64,000 nucleotides of DNA from Herbiconiux flava. Its GTDB lineage: Bacteria > Actinomycetota > Actinomycetes > Actinomycetales > Microbacteriaceae. The notes under the pieces were generated by a model, which was given only the letters and a program-made list of their open reading frames with translations, was not told the DNA's origin and did not search any database. The stretch covers positions 1,674,001-1,738,000 of the forward strand of contig NZ_JACCBM010000001.1 in the NCBI RefSeq assembly GCF_013409865.1, given 5' to 3'. A program made the translations under genes and the position numbers. Position 1 is the first letter of the stretch. Every line of letters starts with the position of its first letter. Of this stretch, positions 52,855 to 61,594 are shown in pieces.

Positions 52855-55356
52855 GTGAAGCAGGGACGACTGCGGGTGCTGCTCGGGGCCGCCCCCGGCG
52901 TGGGCAAGACCTACGCGATGCTCGAGGAGGGGCGGCGGCTGCGGTCGGAGGGCCGGGACGTGGTGGTGGCCGTGGTCGAGACCCACGGCCGTGCCGCCAC
53001 CCGCGCCATGACCCTCGGCTTCGAGATCGTGCCCCGGCTGCGCGTGGCACACCGCGGCGTCGACCTCGAGGAGCTCGACCTCGACGCCGTGCTCGCCCGG
53101 GCCCCGCAGGTCGCGCTGGTCGACGAGCTGGCGCACACCAACGCGCCCGGCCTCGCGCACGAGAAGCGCTGGCGCGACGTCGAGACGCTGCTCGACGCGG
53201 GGATCGACGTCATCTCGACGGTGAACATCCAGCACATCGAGTCCCTCAACGACGTGGTGCAGCAGATCACGGGCGTGCCCCAGCGCGAGACCGTGCCCGA
53301 CGCGGTGCTGCGCGACGCCGACCAGATCGAGGTCGTCGACCTGGCCCCGCAGGCGCTCCGCGACCGGCTCTCGGCCGGCGTCGTCTATCCGGCCGCGCGC
53401 ATCGACGCTGCCCTGTCGAACTACTTCCGGCTGGGAAACCTCACCGCCCTGCGCGAGCTCGCCCTGCTCTGGCTGGCCGACGAGGTCGACTCCTCGCTGC
53501 AGCGCTACCGCACCGAGCACGGCATCGGCCAGAAGTGGGAGGCCCGCGAGCGCGTCGTCGTCGCGCTGACCGGCGGACCCGAGGGTGAGACGCTGCTGCG
53601 GCGCGGCTCCCGCATCGCCGCCCGCTCGGCCGGCGGACAGCTGCTCGCGGTGCACGTCACCAGCCAGGACGGACTGCGGTCGGGCGATCCCGGCGCCCTC
53701 ACCGCCCAGCGCGCCCTCGTCGAGAGCCTCGGCGGAACCTTCCATCAGGTGGTCGGCAGCGACATCCCCGAGGCGCTCGTGCAGTTCGCCCGCGCCTCCA
53801 ACGCCACCCAGCTCGTGCTCGGGGTGTCGCGGCGCAGCCGCCTCGCCGCGCTGGTCACGGGGGCGGGCATCGGGGCGACGGTCATCCGCGAGTCGGGTGA
53901 CATCGACGTGCACATCGTCACCCATGCCGCAGCCGGCGGCCGGCTCAGGATGCGCCTCCCGGGCGTCGGGGGATCGCTCACCGCCCGGCGCCGGCTGCTC
54001 GGCGCCGCGATCGCGCTGGCGGGCGGGCCCTTGCTGACCTGGCTGCTGACGGCGTTCCGGAGCGACGAGTCGATCACCTCGGACGTGCTGGCGTACCAGC
54101 TGCTCGTGGTCGTCGTCGCGCTGGTCGGCGGCATCTGGCCGGCGCTGTTCGCGGCGCTGCTGTCGGGGGTGACGCTCGACTTCTTCTTCGTCGACCCGCT
54201 CTACACGGTGACGGTCGACGAACCGCTGCACCTCCTGGCGCTGCTGCTCTACATCGTGATCGCGGTGCTCGTGTCGATCGTGGTCGACCAGGCGGCCCGG
54301 CGCTCGCGGGCGGCGCGACGCTCGGCGGCGGAGTCGGAGCTGATCGCGGGCGTCGCGGGGGAGGTGCTGCGCGGGCAGGACGCACTGCAGGCCTTCGTGA
54401 CCCGCACGCGGGAGGCGTTCGGGCTGACGGGCGTGCGGGTCGTGGTGGGGGAGCGGGTGCTGGCGAGCGACGGGGAGCCGGCCGACGGTGCGGGAGCACC
54501 GGACGTATCGGTCGATCGGGTGGCCGTCGGCGAGCGGGCCGTGCTCGAGCTGCACGGGCGCACGCTGCAGTCGTCGGATCGGCGGCTGCTCGGGATCATC
54601 GTCACCCAGCTCGCTTCGGCCCTCGAGAACGCCGACCTCGAGCAGACCGCCCGGGAGATGGCTCCGCTGGCCGCCGCCGACCGGGTGCGCACCGCCCTGC
54701 TCGCGGCCGTCGGCCATGACCTCCGCCGCCCGCTGGCCAGCGCCACGGCGGCGCTGACCGGGTTGCGCAGCTCGACGGGCATCCTGACTCCGGCCGACCG
54801 CGAGGAGCTGCTGGAGACCGCCGAGACGAGCCTCGGCCAGCTCACCCGGCTGCTCACCGACCTGCTCGACGTCAGCCGAGTGCAGGCCGGGGCGCTCGCC
54901 GTGACCCTCGCCGACGTCGACCTCGTCGACGTCGTGCCCGCCGCCCTGGAGGAGCTCGAGGTCGGTCCGTCGGCCGTCGAGCTCGACCTGCCCGCCGAAC
55001 TGCCGGCCATGCGCGCCGACCCGGTGCTGCTCGAGCGCGTGCTGGTGAACCTGCTGGCGAACGCCCTCAAGCACGCGCCGTCGGCGTCGCCCGTGGTGGT
55101 GGCGGCGTCGGCGTTCCTCGACGGGGTCCAGATCCGCGTGATCGACCGGGGGCCGGGGGTGCCCGCCGACCGCCGTGAGGACATCTTCGTGCCCTTCCAG
55201 CGCCTCGGCGACACCGACAACAGCACGGGCCTCGGCCTCGGCCTCGCCCTCTCGAAGGGCTTCGTCGAGGGCATGGGCGGCACCCTCGAGTACGAGGAGA
55301 CGCCCGGTGGCGGCTCGACCTTCGTCGTCGCGCTGCGGGCGGCGGCGGTACTGTGA
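52855..55356 (+). CDS. kdpD: Osmosensitive K+ sensor histidine kinase KdpD
   Basis: 833 residues from GTG 52855. The N-terminal KdpD domain has Walker-type GAAPGVGKTYAM; a USP-like domain follows at ~220-350, four membrane helices at ~380-480, a GAF-like region and a HisKA with His621 in HDLRRPLA. The HATPase has N, G1 (DRGPGVP) and G2 (GLGLGLALSKG) boxes. All catalytic parts are intact. The usual partner kdpE is not downstream; a creatininase-family gene starts 5 bases after the stop. The response regulator must be elsewhere or another one must serve. Confidence 0.95.
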   Translation: MKQGRLRVLLGAAPGVGKTYAMLEEGRRLRSEGRDVVVAVVETHGRAATRAMTLGFEIVPRLRVAHRGVDLEELDLDAVLARAPQVALVDELAHTNAPGLAHEKRWRDVETLLDAGIDVISTVNIQHIESLNDVVQQITGVPQRETVPDAVLRDADQIEVVDLAPQALRDRLSAGVVYPAARIDAALSNYFRLGNLTALRELALLWLADEVDSSLQRYRTEHGIGQKWEARERVVVALTGGPEGETLLRRGSRIAARSAGGQLLAVHVTSQDGLRSGDPGALTAQRALVESLGGTFHQVVGSDIPEALVQFARASNATQLVLGVSRRSRLAALVTGAGIGATVIRESGDIDVHIVTHAAAGGRLRMRLPGVGGSLTARRRLLGAAIALAGGPLLTWLLTAFRSDESITSDVLAYQLLVVVVALVGGIWPALFAALLSGVTLDFFFVDPLYTVTVDEPLHLLALLLYIVIAVLVSIVVDQAARRSRAARRSAAESELIAGVAGEVLRGQDALQAFVTRTREAFGLTGVRVVVGERVLASDGEPADGAGAPDVSVDRVAVGERAVLELHGRTLQSSDRRLLGIIVTQLASALENADLEQTAREMAPLAAADRVRTALLAAVGHDLRRPLASATAALTGLRSSTGILTPADREELLETAETSLGQLTRLLTDLLDVSRVQAGALAVTLADVDLVDVVPAALEELEVGPSAVELDLPAELPAMRADPVLLERVLVNLLANALKHAPSASPVVVAASAFLDGVQIRVIDRGPGVPADRREDIFVPFQRLGDTDNSTGLGLGLALSKGFVEGMGGTLEYEETPGGGSTFVVALRAAAVL

Positions 55357-55360
55357 CCGC

Positions 55361-56101
55361 ATGCCGATGACCGACCTCGCCTCCGCCAGCTGGACCGACG
55401 TGCAGCAGCACCTCGCCTCTGGCCGCACCCTCGCCGTGCTGCCCTTCGGTGCGCTCGAGCAGCACGGGCCGCACCTCCCGCTCTCGACCGACACGATCCA
55501 GGCGGCCGGCGTCGCCGAGCGCATCGCCCGCCACTACGAGGCCCTGCTGCTGCCGGCCGTGCCCTACGGCGAGACCTGGGACAACGGCGGCTTCCCCGGC
55601 ACGATCTCCCTGGCCGCCTCGACCGTCACCGCGATCTGCCGCGACATCGGCCTCTCGGCCCAGTCGTTCGGCGTGACGACGCTGGTCGTCGTGAACGGCG
55701 ACTACGGCAACCGGGCGCCCGTGCACGCGGCCGCCCGCGAGCTCTCGATCGGGGGCTTCGACACGCTGGTGCTCGACTATCCGGGGCTCGCCGAGATCGG
55801 TGACACCGTGAAGGAGACCGCCTGGGCGGCACCGGGTCTCTGCCACGCCGACGAGATCGAGACCTCGATGGTACTGGCCCTCGAACCGCGGCTCGTGCAT
55901 CCGGACCGCTTCGTCGCGGCCTATCCCGAGCTGCCCGCCGACTTCGGGCGGCGGCCGATCCGTTTCGACACGCTCTCGCCGAGCGGCGTCTTCGGCGACC
56001 CGCGGCCCGCGACCGCCGCCAAGGGCGAGTCGATCATCGCCTACGTCGTCGAGCGCTCGATCGAGGAGATCGACGGGCACCTGGCCGCGATCTCCGCCTG
56101 A
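55361..56101 (+). CDS. Creatininase-family amidohydrolase
   Basis: 246 residues from ATG 55361, 5 bases after kdpD. Metal-binding EQHGPHLPLSTDT (~27-39) and HADEIETSM (~161-169) are present. The third motif is NGDYGN where most members have NGH, so a metal-ligand His is replaced by Asp. Family members include creatinine amidohydrolase, F420/mycofactocin-pathway peptidases and formamidases. Actual substrate unknown; activity with one altered ligand is uncertain. Confidence 0.82.
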   Translation: MPMTDLASASWTDVQQHLASGRTLAVLPFGALEQHGPHLPLSTDTIQAAGVAERIARHYEALLLPAVPYGETWDNGGFPGTISLAASTVTAICRDIGLSAQSFGVTTLVVVNGDYGNRAPVHAAARELSIGGFDTLVLDYPGLAEIGDTVKETAWAAPGLCHADEIETSMVLALEPRLVHPDRFVAAYPELPADFGRRPIRFDTLSPSGVFGDPRPATAAKGESIIAYVVERSIEEIDGHLAAISA

Positions 56102-56129
56102 GCGACGCAGAGCGGATGCCCGCCTGCCC

Positions 56130-56588
56130 CTACTCGTTCGGGAACGTGAGGGTCGCGAGCCCCCGCGCCCGCGCGTTCGGCTGCCGCTCCAGCGCCGGCG
56201 ACAGCAGCTCGACCAGCACGACCTCGGTCGGATACTGCACCACGCCCGACAGCACGTGCCCCGAGTGCGCCCGTGCCGAGTCGCCCTTCGCGCCGACGGA
56301 GGCGTGCAGGTGCACGAGCGGGCCGTCGGAGCCGCGCGCGACGGTCGCCGTGCCCTGGCCCTCGCAGTTGCGCACGGTGATCGACTCGGGCATCGGCTCG
56401 TCCTCGTCGGCCGGCGGCTCGCCCGCCCCGATCAGCGTGAGCTCGCGGAAGGCCCCGAGGAACACCGGCACGTAGCCGTCGGTCACCCCGAAGCGAAGGC
56501 ACGCCTGCACCAGCGCCTCGAGCACGCCGTCGCCCGGCTCGAGCACCACGAGGATCGTGCGGCCCGTGACCGCTTCGCTACCGAACAT
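56130..56588 (-). CDS. PPC/DUF296-domain protein
   Basis: 152 residues. The PPC fold shows ILVVLEPGDGVLEALVQACLRFGV (in part) at the start and the signature LVHLHASVGAKGD...SGHVLSGVVQYPTEVVLVE with HxH and GH residues. Prokaryotic PPC proteins form trimers and are often called DNA-binding by homology to plant AT-hook proteins, but lack the AT-hook. Convergent with the creatininase-family gene. Confidence 0.82.
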   Translation of the reverse strand: MFGSEAVTGRTILVVLEPGDGVLEALVQACLRFGVTDGYVPVFLGAFRELTLIGAGEPPADEDEPMPESITVRNCEGQGTATVARGSDGPLVHLHASVGAKGDSARAHSGHVLSGVVQYPTEVVLVELLSPALERQPNARARGLATLTFPNE

Positions 56589-56728
56589 CCGTCGATTCTC
56601 GCAGGTGCCGGCGCCCTGTTCCGCCCGGGCGGTGGCGCGTGCTCCACCCGCCGCTCCGCTCGGTCGCCCATCCGCCGGTGGCTAGGGTGGTGCCAGCGCC
56701 GGCGAGGCGCCCGAACGAGGGGAACCCG

Positions 56729-57943
56729 ATGGACGGCACGCTCGACGGCATCACGGTCTGGAACGGCGAGCGGATGCTCGGGCCGTCCCGCCTCGCGTGG
56801 ACGACGCCCGGCGACCGCGGCCCCGACCGCATCACCGCACTCGCCCCCGCCGACGACCGCCACCCGGGGCTCACCGTCATCCCGGGACTCATCGACACCC
56901 ACGTGCACCTCGACACGAACGTGCTCGACGGATCGGGCCCCGGCGACGCCTGGCCGCTCGTCACCCCGCCCGAGGAGAAGGCGCTGCACGTGGCCGCGCA
57001 CACGCAGCGCTTCGCGGCGCACGGCGTGACGACGGTGCGCGACCTCGCCGCGTCGGTCGTGCAGATCGCGGTGGCGCGCGCCCTCGATCAGGGTGTGCTC
57101 GAAGGCCCTCGCCTGCTCGCGAGCGGCCCCGTCGGCATGACCGCCGGGCACGGCGACCTCTTCACGCCGCCGCGGGTGCGCGACCGGCCGCCGGTCGCCG
57201 ACTCGCCCGACGAGTGCCGGCGGCTCGTGCGGCAGTGGGCGCGGGAGGGTGCGACGGGCATCAAGCTCTACACCAGCGGCGGCATCTTCTCGATGGGCGA
57301 CCAGGTGGGCTGGCGCAACCAGACGCGGGCCGAGATCGCGGCGACCGTCGACGAGGCGCACGCGCTGGGGATGCTGGTCGCCGCCCACAGCCACACGGCC
57401 GAGGGCATCGCGATCGCCCTCGAGGAGGGCGTCGACTCGATCGAGCACGGCACCGGGATGACCCCGGAGCAGTTCCCGGCGCTGGTCGCGGCGGACATCC
57501 CGGTGAGCCCGACGCTGCTGATCAACGACCTGGTCGCGGCCGGGGGGCCGGGCATCCGCCCCGAGGCAGCCGAGAAGGCGCGCGCCGTCGTGGCCGGGCG
57601 CGACGAGGTCTTCCGCGAGGCCGCCCGCGCCGGCGTGCGGTTCGTGCTCGGCACGGATGCGAACGGCCGGTTCGTGCGGCACGGCGGCCAGCTCGACGAG
57701 CTGCGGGCGATGAGCCGGCTGTTCGGGTGGGACGCCTCGCGGACGCTGGTCGCCGCCACCTCGGACGCCGCCGACGCGCTCGGCCTCGGCGACCGGATCG
57801 GGCGGCTCGCGGAGGGGTTCGCCGCCGACTTCGTCGTCGTGCGGGGCCGCCCGTGGGAGGACCTCGCCGCGCTGGCGCCCGACCGCATCGTCGCGGTCGT
57901 GGCGCGCGGACGCGTGCTGGCGGGGCGGCTGCCCGGCGCTTGA
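56729..57943 (+). CDS. Metal-dependent amidohydrolase, imidazolonepropionase/prolidase-like
   Basis: 404 residues from ATG 56729 (GAGGGG upstream). HxH in IDTHVHLD (~56), carbamylated-Lys position in GIKLYTSGG (~176), His in AAHSHTAEG and SIEHGTGM and the metal Asp in LGTDANG (~309). A binuclear amidohydrolase of the group that includes Xaa-Pro dipeptidases and imidazolonepropionase-like enzymes. Substrate open. Expressed from its own TAGGGT-type promoter near 56683. Confidence 0.85.
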   Translation: MDGTLDGITVWNGERMLGPSRLAWTTPGDRGPDRITALAPADDRHPGLTVIPGLIDTHVHLDTNVLDGSGPGDAWPLVTPPEEKALHVAAHTQRFAAHGVTTVRDLAASVVQIAVARALDQGVLEGPRLLASGPVGMTAGHGDLFTPPRVRDRPPVADSPDECRRLVRQWAREGATGIKLYTSGGIFSMGDQVGWRNQTRAEIAATVDEAHALGMLVAAHSHTAEGIAIALEEGVDSIEHGTGMTPEQFPALVAADIPVSPTLLINDLVAAGGPGIRPEAAEKARAVVAGRDEVFREAARAGVRFVLGTDANGRFVRHGGQLDELRAMSRLFGWDASRTLVAATSDAADALGLGDRIGRLAEGFAADFVVVRGRPWEDLAALAPDRIVAVVARGRVLAGRLPGA

Positions 57944-57985
57944 CCGGGTCACAGGGTGCCCGGCGGTCGCGTCGGCCTGCGGAGA

Positions 57986-58462
57986 CTAGACCCAGAAGTC
58001 CTCGTGCACGACCGACGCCTCGTCCTCGAGATGCGGGCCCGACACCTCGATGCGGCGCTGGCCGCGGGCGAAGACCTCGCGGCAGGGCAGCGAGAAGGTC
58101 GGGTTCTCGGGGTGGTCGCCGGTGAGCTCGAGCAGCCGGTGCTCGGAGAGGGCGTAGACGACGCGGTCGACGCCCGTCCAGTAGACGGCGCCGGAGCACA
58201 TCGCGCACGGTTCGGCGCTCGTGTACAGCGTGCTGCCGGCCATGCCCTCGGCGCCGAGCCGGCGGAACGCGAGCGCGACCGCGCGCAGCTCGGCGTGCTG
58301 CGTGGGGTCGCCGGTGGGCGGGAGGGAGTCGTTGCCGGCCTCGGCGACGATCGTGCCCGCGGCGTCGGTGACCAGGGCGCCGAAGGGGTGGCGGCCCGAC
58401 TCGCGGGACTCCGCTGCGACGCGCAGGCTCTCGCGCAGCAATCGGGTATCGGTGTCGTTCAC
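57986..58462 (-). CDS. Nucleoside/nucleobase deaminase (CDA fold)
   Basis: 158 residues from GTG 58462, chosen for GGAGG 6 bases upstream; an ATG lies 12 bases earlier. Zinc-site HAE (~79) with catalytic Glu and PCAMC (~107) place it with guanine/tRNA-adenosine-type deaminases rather than cytidine deaminase. The C-terminal half carries a EDEASVVHEDFW end similar to guanine deaminases of the bacterial GuaD type. Divergent from the adenosine deaminase operon, so purine salvage fits. Confidence 0.85.
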   Translation of the reverse strand: MNDTDTRLLRESLRVAAESRESGRHPFGALVTDAAGTIVAEAGNDSLPPTGDPTQHAELRAVALAFRRLGAEGMAGSTLYTSAEPCAMCSGAVYWTGVDRVVYALSEHRLLELTGDHPENPTFSLPCREVFARGQRRIEVSGPHLEDEASVVHEDFWV

Positions 58463-58577
58463 GGGTGCCTCCACATGTACACAAGACGATTGGACGGATC
58501 ACAGCGAGTGTAGACGAACCGCGGTATTACGACGAAGTGTTACAGCGGCGTTACGGTCCTGCTACATCTCCCGTACA

Positions 58578-58591
58578 ACTTGTGAACAAGT
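58578..58591. promoter_or_regulatory. Perfect palindrome upstream of the purine-salvage operon
   Basis: ACTTGT-GA-ACAAGT lies ~70 bases before the adenosine deaminase ATG. A TAGCCT -10-like box follows near 58602, so the palindrome overlaps the -35 region. It is a good operator candidate for a purine- or nucleoside-responsive regulator. Confidence 0.5.
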
Positions 58592-58660
58592 CGCGACGGG
58601 CGGTTAGCCTGCTGGAACACCGCGGCTCCGACCGTGCCGCCGCCTCCCCGAAAGGCCAGA

Positions 58661-59788
58661 ATGCTCCACTCCGACGCCGCTCCCGCTCGAATCGACGAGC
58701 AGGAGATCCGGCTGCTGCCGAAGGCCGAGGTGCACGTGCACCTCGAGGGCACCTTCGCGCTCGGGGACATCCTGCGGCTCGCGAAGGAGAACGGCGTCGC
58801 CCTCCCCGGACCGGCCGCCACGATCTTCGACGTCAGCACCCACGACGGCTTCACCCGCCCCGAGGTGAGCACCGGCGGCACCGCGCAGGGCGTCGGCGGT
58901 GCGGGGCTGAGCGGGTTCCTCCGCTTCCTCGACTGGCAGTGCGGGCTGGTGCGCAGCGCCGAGCAGGCCGCGCGGGTGGCGTACTCCTTCGCCGCCCGGC
59001 AGACGGCCTCGGGCGTGCGCTACTCCGACGTCATCGTCAACCCGACGCACTGGAACGCCTGGCGCGGACGCGAGATCGCCCTCCTGGAGGCGCTCGCCGC
59101 CGGCTTCGACGAGGCCGAGCAGGACGGCCTGGGCTCCGCGAACATCGCGTGCTCGCTGCTCCGCGGCCAGAGCGCGCCCGAGGCCGAGCAGCTGATCGGC
59201 GACCTCGTCTCCCGTCGCCCGGCCCGCGTGGTCGCCGTGAGCGTCGACGGCGACGAGAAGGCCAGCGGCCGCACCGGCGAGAAGTTCCGCGGCGCCTTCC
59301 GTCTCGCCGAGTCGGCGGGGCTCCGCCGCACGGTGCACGCGGGGGAGTCGAGCGGGCCGGAGGGAGTCTGGGACGCCCTCGACCTCCTGCACGCCGAGCG
59401 CATCGACCACGGCGTGCGATCGATCGAGGATCCGGCCCTCATCCAGCGGCTGATCGACGACGACGTCCCGCTCGGCGTCTGCCCTCGCTCGAACGTCACG
59501 CTCGGCCTCTACGCCGACTGGGCCGCGCATCCGCTGCCCCGGCTCGTCGAGGCCGGCGTGCGGGTGACGCTCAACACCGACGACCCCGCGCCGCTCGCCT
59601 GCACCATCGACGAGGACTGGGCCGTCGCCGCCGAGGTCTACGGCTTCGACCGCGCGCAGCTCGCCCGCTTCGCCGCCGAGTCCATCCGCGCCTCCTTCGC
59701 CGACGACGACCTCAAGCGCGAGCTGCTGGCCGAGCTCGAGGCGCTGACGCCCGCGCTCACGGGTGCGGCGCCCGGAGGCACGCCATGA
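58661..59788 (+). CDS. add: Adenosine deaminase
   Basis: 375 residues from ATG 58661 (GAAAGG upstream). Metal HxH in AEVHVHLEG (~23), catalytic His/Glu in VHAGES (~225), HG in RIDHGVRS (~248) and the metal Asp pair in LNTDDPA (~306). Converts adenosine to inosine. First gene of an operon with a secreted protein, a nucleoside-type binding lipoprotein and an ABC ATPase, consistent with uptake and use of purine nucleosides. Confidence 0.93.
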   Translation: MLHSDAAPARIDEQEIRLLPKAEVHVHLEGTFALGDILRLAKENGVALPGPAATIFDVSTHDGFTRPEVSTGGTAQGVGGAGLSGFLRFLDWQCGLVRSAEQAARVAYSFAARQTASGVRYSDVIVNPTHWNAWRGREIALLEALAAGFDEAEQDGLGSANIACSLLRGQSAPEAEQLIGDLVSRRPARVVAVSVDGDEKASGRTGEKFRGAFRLAESAGLRRTVHAGESSGPEGVWDALDLLHAERIDHGVRSIEDPALIQRLIDDDVPLGVCPRSNVTLGLYADWAAHPLPRLVEAGVRVTLNTDDPAPLACTIDEDWAVAAEVYGFDRAQLARFAAESIRASFADDDLKRELLAELEALTPALTGAAPGGTP

Positions 59789-60495
59789 TCCCGCTCCCGA
59801 CCGGTGCCGTGCGACCGGCGGCCTTCGCACTGGGCCTCGGCGCGATCGCGCTCGTCTCCTTCGTGGTGCTGGCGGCGGCCCCGTCGCGCGCGGAGGCGCC
59901 GACGGCCGCCACCCCGACTGCCACCTCCGCGGTCACCGCGTCGGCCGCCGCCACCGCGGCCGACGGCTCCGCCGTCGCACTCGCCCCGCTCCTCGCCACC
60001 TGGCCCGACGCCTACCGCGTCACCGGCACCAAGTCCGAGCCCCTCTACGTCGAGCACATCACCTCCACCCGCAGCGGTGACGACTACGCCCTCACCATCG
60101 ACGTCGTGGCCCAGGGCGACAGCCCGCTCGGCGTCCAGTCGAGCTCGGTGCACCTCGACGCCGACGGCACGATCCGCTGGGTCGACGGATGCGCGAAAGC
60201 GCCCGAGCGCTGCGCCGACGACCCGGGCCTCCGCGGTTTCCTGTCCCAGGCGGCGCTGCTCGCGGCCGAGCGTCGAGGTGAGCTGCCCGAGTGGGGCGTC
60301 GCCAGGACGCAGCACGGGCATCCGGTCGTCTGCGTCTCGGACGCCGCCCTGCACCCCCTCGACCCGCCCACCGTGGCGACCCTCGACCCCTGCTTCTCGA
60401 CCGCGACGGGCGCCCTGCTCGGTCACTGGTCGAGCGACAGCGCCGCCTTCGTCGGACCGACCCTCGCCGAGGGTCTCGTCGACGAGGCACGCTGA
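59785..60495 (+). CDS. Secreted or membrane-anchored protein of unknown function
   Basis: 236 residues; ATG 59785 overlaps the adenosine deaminase stop by 4 bases. An N-terminal hydrophobic helix (AFALGLGAIALVSFVVLAAAP) then a Thr/Ala-rich spacer to ~60, then a folded outer domain with four cysteines (CAKAPERC; VVCVSD; DPCF) that could form two disulfides. No known motif. Its place inside the purine operon suggests a role with nucleosides outside the membrane, but this is only positional. Confidence 0.7.
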   Translation: MIPLPTGAVRPAAFALGLGAIALVSFVVLAAAPSRAEAPTAATPTATSAVTASAAATAADGSAVALAPLLATWPDAYRVTGTKSEPLYVEHITSTRSGDDYALTIDVVAQGDSPLGVQSSSVHLDADGTIRWVDGCAKAPERCADDPGLRGFLSQAALLAAERRGELPEWGVARTQHGHPVVCVSDAALHPLDPPTVATLDPCFSTATGALLGHWSSDSAAFVGPTLAEGLVDEAR

Positions 60496-60571
60496 CCCGC
60501 GCCCCGGCGCGCCGCACCACCACCCCGCACCACCACCTCCACCCCTGCACCGCATCCCCGAAAGGACCACC

Positions 60572-61594
60572 ATGAGACGCCGCGCCTCCCTCCTCCCGGC
60601 CGCCGCCCTGATCACCGTCGCCGGACTCGCCCTCGCGGGCTGCAGCTCCGGCTCGTCGGCCTCGAGCGACTCCTCCACCCCCGCCGCCGACGACGTCATC
60701 AAGGTCGGTGCGCTGACCCCGGGCAACACGAACGACGGCGCCTTCAACCAGTCGCTGGCGGATGCGCTCGAGAAGCTGAAGGACGAGGGGCTGATCGACT
60801 ACGAGCTCCGCGACCAGATGAGCGACCCGGCCGAGAGCGAGCCGGTCATCGCCGACTTCGCCAGCCAGGGCTATGACCTCATCATCGGCCACGGCATCGA
60901 GCTCGGAGACGCCGTGTTCTCGGTCGCCGAGACCTTCCCCGACGTGAAGTTCACCGCGTCGGGCGGCCCCGACATCCTCGAGAAGTACACCGACAACGTC
61001 GAGACCTGGACCTACAGCACCCCCGAGGTCGGCTACCTCTCGGGCTACATCGCGGGCGCAACCGGTGCCTCGCCGATCGGCCGCGTCGAGAGCCTGGAGC
61101 TCGACTTCGTCACCGCGACCGACGCCTTCTTCCAGCAGGGCGTGACCGCGGCCAACCCCGCGGCCGAGTTCCTGCCGGTCGTCTACGCGGGCAGCTTCGA
61201 CGACGCCCAGGCGGCCGCCGCGGCGACCACCGGCCTGATCGGTCAGGGCGCGAAGCTCGTCTACACGACCGGTGACGGCATCGCCGCGGGTGTCGGCTCC
61301 GCCGCCGCCGACGGCGGGGTGCTGAGCGTCGGCGTGTCCTCCGCCGGTGGCGAGGCCGCCCTGGCGAACAACGTCTCGACCGTCGACCTCGACATGTACC
61401 CGATCGTCAAGGCCTGGGTCGAGGAGGTCGCCGACGGCGGCTTCGGCGGCAAGGGCGTGACCTCGACGCTGGCGAACGGCGGCATCGTCTTCGACCCGAT
61501 CAACGACGTCGGCGGACAGGTCCCCGCCGAGGCGGCGGCCAAGGTCGACGAGGTCATCGCGGGCATCAACGACGGATCCGTCACGATCGGCTGA
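60572..61594 (+). CDS. BMP-family nucleoside-binding lipoprotein
   Basis: 340 residues from ATG 60572 (GAAAGGA upstream). Lipobox LAGC (Cys23), Ser-rich spacer, then a BMP/PnrA-like fold: TPGNTNDGAFNQSLADAL (in part), DLIIGHGIELGDAV and YLSGYIAGATG. Such proteins bind purine nucleosides for ABC import. It overlaps the ATPase gene by one base (TGATG). Confidence 0.9.
   Translation: MRRRASLLPAAALITVAGLALAGCSSGSSASSDSSTPAADDVIKVGALTPGNTNDGAFNQSLADALEKLKDEGLIDYELRDQMSDPAESEPVIADFASQGYDLIIGHGIELGDAVFSVAETFPDVKFTASGGPDILEKYTDNVETWTYSTPEVGYLSGYIAGATGASPIGRVESLELDFVTATDAFFQQGVTAANPAAEFLPVVYAGSFDDAQAAAAATTGLIGQGAKLVYTTGDGIAAGVGSAAADGGVLSVGVSSAGGEAALANNVSTVDLDMYPIVKAWVEEVADGGFGGKGVTSTLANGGIVFDPINDVGGQVPAEAAAKVDEVIAGINDGSVTIG

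Noticed and set aside
55300..55420. A frameshifted kdpE remnant after kdpD
   Set aside because: The creatininase-family gene begins 5 bases after the kdpD stop and no receiver-domain residues appear in any frame there.
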